Origin: CAYWKL01 sp964459095
GTDB lineage: Bacteria; Patescibacteriota; Microgenomatia; Daviesbacterales; UBA10151
Direction of reading: 5' to 3'
NCBI GenBank assembly: GCA_964459095.1
Contig: CAYWKL010000035.1
Location: forward strand, 1 to 9,028
Length of the DNA stretch: 9,028 nt
Shown piece by piece: positions 1 to 5,857 of the stretch. The number at the start of each line of letters is the position of its first letter. Position 1 is the first letter of the stretch. Under the pieces are notes generated by a model. It did not search any database. It was not told the origin of the DNA and saw only the letters and a list, made by a program, of their open reading frames with translations. A program made the translations under genes and the position numbers.

Positions 1-1
1 T

Positions 2-220
2 ACTATGTTTGCAGCAACAGGATTAGATTTAGTAAAAAGCAATTTTAATTTTTCTTCAAATGAAATACTGTTGCTTGGCGTTGGTCTCCTAACTTCTTTT
101 ATTGTTGCACTGGTTGTTGTTAAATGGTTTTTAAAGTATATTCAAAATCATAATTTCGTGATTTTTGGAATTTATAGAATCGTATTAGCGATTTTATTTT
201 GGATATTTGTTTTCAAATAA
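2..220 (+). CDS. uppP: Undecaprenyl-diphosphatase, C-terminal fragment (gene starts before the window)
   Basis: This is the last ~72 codons of UppP (BacA), the membrane enzyme that dephosphorylates undecaprenyl diphosphate to recycle the lipid carrier for peptidoglycan and other wall polymers. Two hydrophobic segments are visible, one around ILLLGVGLLTSFIVALVVV and a final one after the typical UppP end motif (HNFVIFGIYRIVLAILFW resembles the family's HSFTPFAIYRIVLGL). Full-length UppP is about 260-280 residues, so roughly three quarters of the gene, including the catalytic segments, lies to the left. The frame is open to the window edge, so the ATG at position 5 is probably internal. The family is well supported by the C-terminal signature; activity cannot be judged from this part. 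Confidence 0.82.
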   Translation, partial: TMFAATGLDLVKSNFNFSSNEILLLGVGLLTSFIVALVVVKWFLKYIQNHNFVIFGIYRIVLAILFWIFVFK

Positions 221-255
221 AGAACTTTGCAACTATTCAGTATTTCCCAGTCCTA

Positions 256-328
256 TGTCATCCTCGTGCTCGACACGAGGATCCATGAGTTAATTATCTA
301 ATAGATTCCCGCCTGCGCGGGAATGACA
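256..328. repeat. Double-hairpin palindromic repeat (REP/MITE-like, dispersed type)
   Basis: The first hairpin has a 9-bp stem, ATCCTCGTG (260-268) pairing with CACGAGGAT (274-282) around a 5-base loop. The second has an 8-bp stem, ATTCCCGC (305-312) pairing with GCGGGAAT (317-324) around CTGC. The outer ends, TGTCAT (256-261) and ATGACA (323-328), are a 6-bp inverted repeat, so the whole is one 73-bp unit. It is GC-rich against an AT-rich background. Its motifs (CCCGC-CTGC-GCGGGAATGAC and CTCGTG-CTCGA-CACGAG) are, from memory, of a kind scattered between genes in many bacteria. It lies after uppP and before the peptidase gene, so it could also help end transcripts, but neither stem has a T-run. 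Confidence 0.75.
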
Positions 329-361
329 CTGGAAAGAACTAATTAGTTTCGAATTAATTAA

Positions 362-390
362 TTGTTTTTCTTTTAAGGCTTTGTTAGACT
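362..390 (+). promoter_or_regulatory. Candidate promoter for the M16 peptidase gene
   Basis: A TTGTTT box at 362-367 and a TAGACT box at 385-390 are 17 bases apart. The -10-like box ends only eight bases before the ATG at 399, and no SD is visible, so the transcript would be leaderless or nearly so. The boxes are moderate matches in AT-rich DNA. Confidence 0.4.
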
Positions 391-398
391 AACTTCTT

Positions 399-1664
399 AT
401 GTATCAAACTAAATTATTAAAAAATGGCTTAACTTTAATTACTATTGATATGCCTCATCTGGATTCTGTTACAACTTTAATTGCAGTTGCTGCAGGGTCC
501 CGTTATGAAACAAAAAAAATAAATGGAATATCTCATTTTTTAGAGCACATGTTTTTTAAAGGATCAAGAAAATTCCCAACAACAGAAATTATTGCAAATT
601 TAGTTGATGGAATTGGAGCTGTTAATAATGCTGCAACCGATAAGGAGGTAACTTTTTATTGGATAAAATCCGCTGCTAAACACATTGAGCTTGCCTCCGA
701 CATTATTTCTTCAATGATTAAGGAACCCTTATTTCCTGAAGAGGAAATTGAAAGAGAGAAAGGAGTAATTGTTGAGGAGTTAAGAATGTATAGGGATAAT
801 CCTGCAAGGTATATTTTTGATCTTTATGAAAGACTGCAGTTTGGAAATCAACCCTTGGGTTGGGATACAGGTGGGGAAGAAAAAATTGTCAACAGTTTAA
901 AAAGGAATGATTTTGTTGAATATATGGAGTCTCTCTACTGTCCTAAATCTATGGCTTTAGTTTATGTAGGGAACTTACCAAAAAATATTGAAGAAATTGC
1001 TGAAAAATATTTCTTAAATTTACCGGAACATTCAAGTAAAAGTTTTATTCCTTTTAAAAAAGTTAAACAAACAAAACCTAAAATAAATGTTTATTACAAA
1101 AAAACAGACCAGGCAAATTTGATTTTAGGGGTAGAAGGATTTGACAGATATGACAAAAAAAGATTTGCCGCAAGAGTTTTGGGAATAATTTTAGGGGAGG
1201 GAATGTCATCAAGACTTTTTATCCAGGTTAGAGAAAGAAGGGGGCTGGCATACCATGTAAGTGCAGGACATTCAAGCTATAAAGACACAGGAGCTTTTAT
1301 AGTTTACTCTGGACTTAAGCTGGAAAAGATTGAAGAGGGGTTAGAAGTCATAAAAACTGAATTACTGCGAACAGTTGGAGAAAAAGTGACTGATAAGGAG
1401 CTAAAAAAAGCAAAAGAAATGGAAAGAGGAAGATTAGCGCTAAGGAGCGAATCAACAAATTTTTTAGCAGAATATTTTGGTGTAAAATTTATTTTAGATC
1501 AGGAACTTGAAACTTTTGAGGAGTATCTCAAAAAAATTGATGCAGTCACAAAGGAAGATATTCAAAAAGTAGCTAAAGAATTTTTTTCTAAAATTAAATT
1601 TAATCTTCAAATTATTGGTCCCTTTAAAAATACAAAAAACTTTGAGACAATTTTAAATACTTAA
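399..1664 (+). CDS. M16-family zinc metallopeptidase (processing-peptidase-like)
   Basis: This is a complete M16 peptidase of 421 residues, the usual size for the bacterial two-domain M16B type related to mitochondrial processing peptidase and Bacillus MlpA/YmxG. The inverted zinc motif HFLEH (H46, E49, H50) is intact. A glutamate, probably E127 in the segment VIVEELRMYRDNP, follows at the right distance to be the third zinc ligand. The second half keeps the family motif RERRGLAYHVSAG, which shapes the substrate pocket. No signal peptide is visible, so it probably acts in the cytoplasm on small proteins or peptides. The ATG has no SD; a -10-like box lies eight bases upstream. The glutamate dehydrogenase gene starts nine bases after the stop. 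The family assignment is firm; the substrate is unknown. Confidence 0.93.
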   Translation: MYQTKLLKNGLTLITIDMPHLDSVTTLIAVAAGSRYETKKINGISHFLEHMFFKGSRKFPTTEIIANLVDGIGAVNNAATDKEVTFYWIKSAAKHIELASDIISSMIKEPLFPEEEIEREKGVIVEELRMYRDNPARYIFDLYERLQFGNQPLGWDTGGEEKIVNSLKRNDFVEYMESLYCPKSMALVYVGNLPKNIEEIAEKYFLNLPEHSSKSFIPFKKVKQTKPKINVYYKKTDQANLILGVEGFDRYDKKRFAARVLGIILGEGMSSRLFIQVRERRGLAYHVSAGHSSYKDTGAFIVYSGLKLEKIEEGLEVIKTELLRTVGEKVTDKELKKAKEMERGRLALRSESTNFLAEYFGVKFILDQELETFEEYLKKIDAVTKEDIQKVAKEFFSKIKFNLQIIGPFKNTKNFETILNT

Positions 1665-1673
1665 TCTACTTAG

Positions 1674-2984
1674 ATGGCCAAAACTACTCCGTTTGAGAGC
1701 GCACTTTATCAACTTAAAAAAGCCTTTAAATTTACTGATTTTGAAGACTCCTTTTTTGACTATCTTTCAACTCCAGAGCGAACAATAGAAGTTTCTATTC
1801 CTTTAGCGTTAGATTCAGGTGATCTGACAATGGTTAAAGGTTACAGGGTCCAGTACAACAATCTTTTAGGACCATACAAAGGGGGCCTGCGGTATCACGA
1901 AAAAGTAGATTTAGATGAAGTCAAGGCTTTAGCTTTTTGGATGATGATAAAAAATGCTTTAGTTGATGTCCCTTTTGGCGGAGGAAAAGGAGGAATTGAA
2001 ATTGACCCCAAAACTTTATCTGAAAAAGAGTTGGAAAATTTAACTAGGGCTTTTTCAAGAGAGCTTTCTTTAAACATAGGGCCACTGACAGATGTTCCTG
2101 CTCCTGATGTTAATACAAATTCCAAAATTATGGATTGGTTCTGTGACGAATACGTAAGGGAACTCAAAAATCAAAACTCAAAAATCAAAACTGATTTAGA
2201 TGACAGACAATTAAAAGCAGTGGTGACAGGAAAGAGTATTAAAAACGGAGGGTCAGAAGGAAGAGAAAAAGCAACAGGTTTGGGTGGATATTTTGTCTTA
2301 GAAAAATTGATTGAAAAATTAGGTTTGAAAAAACCTCTAACAGTTGCAATTCAGGGATTTGGAAACGTTGGGTCTAGTATTGCAGAAGTTTTGTATAAGG
2401 ATGGGGGATACAATATTGTTGCACTTTCAGACGTTAAAGGTGGAATATATGATCCAGATAACAGTGGGTTTAATATTGACTTAGTAAAAAAATGCAGACA
2501 GGAAAAAGGATACTTAGCAGGGTGTTTTTGTATTGGTTCTGTTTGTGATTTGGCAAAAAACAGAGAAGGAGTTATCTCTAATGAGGAGCTTTTAGAACTT
2601 GAAGTAGATATTTTAATTCCTGCTGCACTTGAGGGAGTTTTAACAGTTTATAATGCACCAAAGATAAAAGCAAAAATAGTTTTGGAAATGGCAAATGGTC
2701 CCACTACCCCGGAAGCCGATGAAATATTAATCAAAAAAAATATCATTGTTGTTCCCGATGTTTTAGCAAATTCAGGAGGAGTTACAGTTTCATATTTTGA
2801 GTGGTTGCAAAATATGGGAAATGAAGTTTGGGGTTTGGATAAGGTAAACAAGGAATTAAAAAAAAGAATGGATAAAGCTTTTGATCAAGTTTGGGCGCTA
2901 CATAAACAAAAAAACACTAACCTTAGAAACGCAGCATTTATTGTTAGTTTAGAAAGACTATTTGAAAAATACAAAAATTTGTGA
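1674..2984 (+). CDS. gdhA: Glutamate dehydrogenase (Glu/Leu/Phe/Val family)
   Basis: The 436-residue product is predicted to interconvert glutamate with 2-oxoglutarate plus ammonia, using NAD(P). The catalytic domain shows PYKGGLRYH (K69), the WMMIKNAL segment (K93), PFGGGKGGI (catalytic K105) and PAPDVNT (catalytic D145). VTGK and GGSEGREKATG lead into the Rossmann domain with GFGNVG at 228-233. The PxKGGxRxH signature favours glutamate over leucine as substrate. Residues ~163-180, between the catalytic region and the VTGK motif, form a low-complexity insert rich in Asn, Lys and Asp, encoded partly by a 14-bp tandem repeat. The gene starts nine bases after the peptidase stop with no SD. It may be cotranscribed, or use a weak box in TTAATCTACTTAG. 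The C-terminus looks complete. Confidence 0.93.
   Translation: MAKTTPFESALYQLKKAFKFTDFEDSFFDYLSTPERTIEVSIPLALDSGDLTMVKGYRVQYNNLLGPYKGGLRYHEKVDLDEVKALAFWMMIKNALVDVPFGGGKGGIEIDPKTLSEKELENLTRAFSRELSLNIGPLTDVPAPDVNTNSKIMDWFCDEYVRELKNQNSKIKTDLDDRQLKAVVTGKSIKNGGSEGREKATGLGGYFVLEKLIEKLGLKKPLTVAIQGFGNVGSSIAEVLYKDGGYNIVALSDVKGGIYDPDNSGFNIDLVKKCRQEKGYLAGCFCIGSVCDLAKNREGVISNEELLELEVDILIPAALEGVLTVYNAPKIKAKIVLEMANGPTTPEADEILIKKNIIVVPDVLANSGGVTVSYFEWLQNMGNEVWGLDKVNKELKKRMDKAFDQVWALHKQKNTNLRNAAFIVSLERLFEKYKNL
2161..2192 (+). repeat. 14-bp tandem repeat inside the glutamate dehydrogenase gene
   Basis: The unit AACTCAAAAATCAA occurs at 2161-2174 and again without change at 2175-2188, followed by a partial third copy (AACT). 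Fourteen is not a multiple of three, so the two copies are read in different frames (ELKNQ and NSKIKT). It lies in the part of the protein that looks inserted relative to the family. Confidence 0.8.
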
Positions 2985-3014
2985 TTGTACAATTTAAAAT
3001 TAAAAATGTATAAT
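2985..3014 (+). promoter_or_regulatory. Promoter for the SurA-like/SIMPL gene pair
   Basis: TTGTAC (2985-2990) and a perfect TATAAT (3009-3014) are separated by 18 bases, directly after the dehydrogenase stop codon. The -10 box ends ten bases before the ATG at 3025, and there is no SD, so the mRNA would have a leader of only about three or four bases. This is the best-formed sigma70-type promoter in the window. Confidence 0.6.
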
Positions 3015-3024
3015 TTTCTAGATT

Positions 3025-3678
3025 ATGCCTGTAAAAAGAAAAACTCCCAAGAAAAATCAAGAAATCAAAGAACAAGTTGTAAGAGCAAGCCTTAAAAGAA
3101 ATTACAAAAAGGTATCAATTTTTGTTCTTTTAATTCTAGGAATTTTGATTTTAGGATATGGACTATCAAAATGGGCTATTGTTGCCTGGGTTGACGGTAA
3201 ACCTATTACAAGATTTGAATATTACAAAAAACTAGAAAATAGTGGTGCTGGAAAAGAAATAAAGGACCAAATGATTGTTGAAAGGTTGGTTTATTCAGAA
3301 GCTCAAAAAAAAGGGGTTGGGGCAAATCAAAATGAAATTAATAAAGAATTTAATAGTGTTAAGCAGCAAATTGGAACTGAAAGCATGAAAATGCAGCTTG
3401 CACAAGTAAATATGAGTGAGGATGATTTTAAGAAACAATTGCAGACAAGAATCCTAATTAGAAAATTATTCGGATCAAATATTAATATAAGCGAAAATGA
3501 GTTAGACAAATATATTGAAGACCAGCAAAAGCTTTTTGGTCAGACTTCAGATTCCCCAGCACTTACAGATACTGAAAAAGAAAAGATAAAAGAAGAATTA
3601 ATTTTACAAAAAATCCAAGAAAATTTCAGCAAATGGGTTAAAGAGGTTCAAAATAGTTCACGTGTGATTAAACAATGA
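3025..3678 (+). CDS. Membrane-anchored SurA-N-like chaperone lacking a PPIase domain
   Basis: The 217-residue product starts with a Lys-rich cytoplasmic tail (residues 1-29), then one membrane segment (about 30-48, SIFVLLILGILILGYGL). After it comes WVDGKPITRFEYYKKL, typical of the start of SurA/PrsA-type chaperones. The region 57-160 fits a SurA N-terminal helical domain, with repeated amphipathic helices. In PrsA and SurA a parvulin PPIase domain follows. Here residues 157-217 go straight from ISENELDKYIEDQ to a final long helix, so no PPIase domain is present. It probably works outside the membrane as a holdase for secreted proteins. It has its own promoter and overlaps the SIMPL gene by four bases (ATGA), so translation of the two is likely coupled. 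The family call is fairly sure; the client proteins are unknown. Confidence 0.78.
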   Translation: MPVKRKTPKKNQEIKEQVVRASLKRNYKKVSIFVLLILGILILGYGLSKWAIVAWVDGKPITRFEYYKKLENSGAGKEIKDQMIVERLVYSEAQKKGVGANQNEINKEFNSVKQQIGTESMKMQLAQVNMSEDDFKKQLQTRILIRKLFGSNINISENELDKYIEDQQKLFGQTSDSPALTDTEKEKIKEELILQKIQENFSKWVKEVQNSSRVIKQ

Positions 3679-4421
3679 TTTATTTACAAAAATTTTTTTA
3701 TACGGGAGTAACAATACTCTTTTTCTTTTTAAGTCTTTTTATATATACAAAATTAGCCGGGCCAATTCCTTTTAATATAGATAGTGTAGTTACTACTAAA
3801 ATGAATACATTCAGTGTAACAGGAGAAGGGAGTGCCAAAATTGAACCAGATTCTGCTACTGTGACCTTGGGAGTAAGTACCACTGGTTCTAGCGCAGCTA
3901 TTGCTCAAAATGATTTAAATGAAAAAATCAATCAGGTGATTGCCGCTGTTAAACAATTAGGAATTCCTCAAAGTGATATAAAAACTCAAAATTATAATGT
4001 GAATCCAAATTATGATTACAGTACTCCTGTTCAGAGAATTACCAATTATTCTGCAAATACTAACTTAACAATAAATATAAAAGATTTAACTAAAGTTAAC
4101 AGTGTTGTAGACATTGCCACAGCAAATGGTGCGAACCAGGTAGGCGGAATTGTTTTTGAATCGAAAAATTCCAAAAAAGCAGAAGGAGAGGCTAGAAAAG
4201 AGGCTGTTAAGAATGCTAAAGCACAAGCAGAGCAAGCTGCAAATGCCGCAGGATTTAAATTTGGAAGGTTAATAAATTATTCGGAAGGTAACCAGAGCCC
4301 AATCAGACCTTTTGAAATGGTTCAACAGGACACTGTCGGGATTGGAGGTGGGGGCAGCGACATACAACCAGGCCTTAATGAAGTAACAGTGATAGTTACC
4401 CTAAGCTACGAGATAGATTAA
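3675..4421 (+). CDS. SIMPL (DUF541) domain protein, membrane-anchored
   Basis: The 248-residue product has one N-terminal membrane segment (about 7-24). A SIMPL/DUF541 domain follows from about residue 45 to the end: it begins FSVTGEGSAKIEPDSATV, has the central SDIKTQNYNVNPNYDY and a helix rich in Ala, Lys and Glu at about 165-195, and ends NEVTVIVTLSYEI. These match the usual order in the family, whose members face the periplasm or cell exterior. Their molecular role is poorly defined; some are linked to oxidative-stress tolerance or form rings in the envelope. A glycine-rich loop (GIGGGGSD) near the C-terminus is probably flexible. The ATG overlaps the stop of the SurA-like gene, so the two are one operon. 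Its stop shares TTAA with the convergent phosphoribosyltransferase gene. Confidence 0.88.
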   Translation: MIYLQKFFYTGVTILFFFLSLFIYTKLAGPIPFNIDSVVTTKMNTFSVTGEGSAKIEPDSATVTLGVSTTGSSAAIAQNDLNEKINQVIAAVKQLGIPQSDIKTQNYNVNPNYDYSTPVQRITNYSANTNLTINIKDLTKVNSVVDIATANGANQVGGIVFESKNSKKAEGEARKEAVKNAKAQAEQAANAAGFKFGRLINYSEGNQSPIRPFEMVQQDTVGIGGGGSDIQPGLNEVTVIVTLSYEID

Positions 4422-5041
4422 TTTTTTTCCAGGATTTTCTTAACTTCCGTATCTTCAACTTGAGGGAATTTTTCATAATAAGTTCCTACAGCCCCTAAAA
4501 AATCTTTTTCGCAGTTTATGCAAACAACTTCATCAACTTTTTTCTTTAATTTCTCTAAGACATCTAAAGGAGCAACAGGTAAGGCTAAAATAATTTTTTT
4601 AGGCTTTTTTGAGCTTAACTCTTTGATAGCTGCCATTATAGTAAGACCAGTGGCTGCCCCATCATCAACAATTATTGCTGTTTTGTCTTTAGGGGAAATT
4701 TTCTCTTTCGGTTTGTAAGCTTGTCTTCGTCTTTTAGCCTCCTCAAGCTCCTTTCTTATATTTGCTTCTAACCAACTCGGGTCAACCTCAGGCATTCTAA
4801 AAGGATCTCCAACCATTTTGCCTCCTTCTGATATGGCTGCTATTGCAAACTCAGGCTGATTTGGATGGCCAATTTTTCTGGTGATAATAAGCTCAAGGGG
4901 AACTTTAAGAGCTTTTGCAATTTCTCTACCAACTATTACTCCACCCCTTGGCAGAGCAAAAACCACAGTTTCGCTACCTTTAAACGGGATAAGCTTTTCT
5001 GAAAGCATTCTTCCAGCTTCAGCTCTATCTTTAAAGCGCAT
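4418..5041 (-). CDS. Type I phosphoribosyltransferase (COG1926-type predicted PRTase)
   Basis: This 207-residue protein belongs to the stand-alone predicted phosphoribosyltransferases. The PRPP-binding loop is VDDGAATGLT (125-134), with the acidic pair D126-D127 and the expected hydrophobic strand before it (TAIIV). ALPRGG (29-34) is the early loop, and RKIGHPNQPEFAIAA (55-69) is the segment typical of this subgroup. A charged helix (95-112) precedes the core strand. The enzyme should transfer a ribose-5-phosphate from PRPP in the cytoplasm; the acceptor is unknown, and it does not match a named nucleotide-salvage enzyme. The ATG has no SD, and a TATAAT box ends six bases before it. It points away from the DUF378-like gene and meets the SIMPL gene tail to tail. 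Confidence 0.88.
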   Translation of the reverse strand: MRFKDRAEAGRMLSEKLIPFKGSETVVFALPRGGVIVGREIAKALKVPLELIITRKIGHPNQPEFAIAAISEGGKMVGDPFRMPEVDPSWLEANIRKELEEAKRRRQAYKPKEKISPKDKTAIIVDDGAATGLTIMAAIKELSSKKPKKIILALPVAPLDVLEKLKKKVDEVVCINCEKDFLGAVGTYYEKFPQVEDTEVKKILEKN

Positions 5042-5047
5042 GATCTA

Positions 5048-5053
5048 ATTATA
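5048..5053 (-). promoter_or_regulatory. -10 box of the phosphoribosyltransferase gene
   Basis: A perfect TATAAT read on the minus strand ends six bases before the ATG at 5041, which would place the start of transcription at about the start codon. I see no good -35 box at normal spacing; TTGCTC is only 13 bases away. Confidence 0.45.
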
Positions 5054-5058
5054 TATCC

Positions 5059-5087
5059 TTGACTAAGAGCAATTTTTTGCTTACTCT
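5059..5087 (+). promoter_or_regulatory. Candidate promoter for the DUF378-like gene
   Basis: TTGACT (5059-5064) is a near-consensus -35 box. A weak TACTCT follows at 5082-5087 after 17 bases. It lies just beyond the minus-strand -10 box of the divergent phosphoribosyltransferase gene. Unlike most genes here, the predicted transcript leaves room for an SD. Confidence 0.4.
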
Positions 5088-5100
5088 AAAAGTATAGGTA

Positions 5101-5110
5101 AAGGAGGTGA
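5101..5110 (+). promoter_or_regulatory. Strong Shine-Dalgarno that sets the start of the DUF378-like gene
   Basis: AAGGAGGTGA is nearly the full anti-SD complement and lies five bases before the ATG at 5116. The in-frame GTG at 5107 is part of this SD itself, so the ATG is the start. Confidence 0.85.
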
Positions 5111-5115
5111 GGAAT

Positions 5116-5322
5116 ATGAAAGCTTTGCATATGGCTGCTTTTACACTGATAATAGTGGGAGCGCTAAACTGGGGTCTTGTTGGTCTTATGAATCTTAATG
5201 TAGTTGAGATGCTTCTTGGGTCCACAGGACTGGTTAACATAGTTTATATCCTTGTTGGTGTCTCAGGTGTGTACATTGCTGCAACCCACATGAATGATTG
5301 TAAGGTTTGTGGTAGGAAATAG
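5116..5322 (+). CDS. DUF378-family small membrane protein
   Basis: The product is 68 residues with two membrane segments, about 3-23 (with the motif GALNWGLVGL) and 38-57 (VNIVYILVGVSGVYIAA). The signatures NWGLVGLMNLNVVE and the YILVGVSGVY helix match the DUF378 family (Bacillus YuzA-like), whose function is unknown. It ends with a CKVCGRK tail holding a CxxC pair, which could bind a metal or form a disulfide. The start at 5116 is set by the strong SD; the GTG nine bases upstream belongs to the SD. The gene sits before a hairpin and the cupredoxin gene, on the same strand and with the same type of SD, so a shared envelope role is possible. Its base composition is richer in G than that of its neighbours. 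Confidence 0.85.
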   Translation: MKALHMAAFTLIIVGALNWGLVGLMNLNVVEMLLGSTGLVNIVYILVGVSGVYIAATHMNDCKVCGRK

Positions 5323-5346
5323 GATTGGAATTATTTAATATTTTTT

Positions 5347-5381
5347 AATTGACAGCCCTTTAAAAAGGCTGTCAATTTTGT
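5347..5381 (+). terminator. Hairpin with T-run between the DUF378-like and cupredoxin genes
   Basis: An 11-bp perfect stem, AATTGACAGCC (5347-5357) with GGCTGTCAATT (5367-5377), has a 9-base loop and is followed by TTTTGTT. It fits an intrinsic terminator for the DUF378-like gene. The left arm also contains a consensus TTGACA (5349-5354), so it could instead serve as an operator or as the -35 region of the cupredoxin gene, although no good -10 box follows. Confidence 0.65.
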
Positions 5382-5398
5382 TAAAATCTTTTTTATCT

Positions 5399-5407
5399 GG
5401 AGGTGAG
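5399..5407 (+). promoter_or_regulatory. Shine-Dalgarno that sets a GTG start for the cupredoxin gene
   Basis: GGAGGTGAG lies three bases before the GTG at 5411 (the GGAGGT core is six bases away). It shares nine bases with the SD of the DUF378-like gene. The longer reading from TTG at 5378 would begin inside the hairpin and is unlikely. Confidence 0.8.
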
Positions 5408-5410
5408 AAG

Positions 5411-5845
5411 GTGAATAAAAATATAATTATCATAGGAGCTTTAGCCTTAATTCTTATAGCAGGAGGTGCGTGGTATTTTCTTTCACAGCAGGTTGTTGAG
5501 GAACCGACCCCAACACCTGTTAGCGCTACGCCTGACGACACGACTGAATCCGCTTCCATGGAGGGTGAGGTTAAGGAATTTACAGTAGAAGGCAATGCAA
5601 ACTTAAGATTTACCCCAAACCAGATTAAAGTTCAAAAAGATGACAAAGTAAGAATAACTTTTAAAGTTGTTGGAGATAAGCATGATTTTAGGATTGATGA
5701 GTTTGATGTTGCAACATCTGTTTTAGATACAGGAGAGGAAGAAACTGTTGAGTTTGTTGCCGAAAGGAAAGGAACTTATGAATTTTACTGTGGTGTTCCT
5801 GGACATAGGGCAGCGGGGATGATGGGAACTTTGGTTGTGGAGTAG
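5411..5845 (+). CDS. Membrane-anchored cupredoxin (type 1 blue copper protein)
   Basis: The product is 144 residues from the GTG start. An N-terminal membrane anchor (about 4-24) is followed by a Pro/Thr/Ser-rich linker (29-52) and a cupredoxin domain (55-144). All four expected type 1 copper ligands are visible: H91 in GDKHDF, then C127, H132 and M137 in YCGVPGHRAAGMMG. There is only one cysteine at the site, so it is a mononuclear blue-copper protein and not the CuA centre of cytochrome oxidase subunit II, whose C-terminal motif it otherwise resembles. It should face outward and carry single electrons or hold copper. No redox partner is seen in the window. The next gene follows after 12 bases and is probably cotranscribed. 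Confidence 0.9.
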   Translation: MNKNIIIIGALALILIAGGAWYFLSQQVVEEPTPTPVSATPDDTTESASMEGEVKEFTVEGNANLRFTPNQIKVQKDDKVRITFKVVGDKHDFRIDEFDVATSVLDTGEEETVEFVAERKGTYEFYCGVPGHRAAGMMGTLVVE

Positions 5846-5857
5846 TTTAAAGTATTT

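Noticed and set aside
1895..2167. A 90-codon minus-strand reading frame
   Set aside because: It is antisense to the most conserved part of glutamate dehydrogenase and reads as a shadow of it.
2648..2851. A 67-codon minus-strand reading frame
   Set aside because: It is antisense to the glutamate dehydrogenase nucleotide-binding domain and has no features of its own.
3327..3509. A 60-codon minus-strand frame rich in Cys and Leu
   Set aside because: It is antisense to the SurA-like gene; the composition follows from its Lys/Asn codons read backward.
4518..4718. A 66-codon plus-strand frame
   Set aside because: It is antisense to the phosphoribosyltransferase, across its PRPP-binding loop.
5107..5115. 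GTG start adding three residues to the DUF378-like protein
   Set aside because: The GTG is inside the SD AAGGAGGTGA; the ATG at 5116 has ideal spacing.
5378..5410. TTG start adding 11 residues to the cupredoxin
   Set aside because: It would begin at the terminator T-run and would translate the SD itself; the GTG at 5411 fits better.
5335..5595. An 86-codon minus-strand frame
   Set aside because: It is antisense to the cupredoxin anchor and linker and runs through the hairpin; no start signal supports it.
5411..5845. Cytochrome oxidase subunit II (CuA) identity for the cupredoxin
   Set aside because: Only one cysteine is present at the copper site and the protein is too short, so it is a mononuclear blue-copper type.
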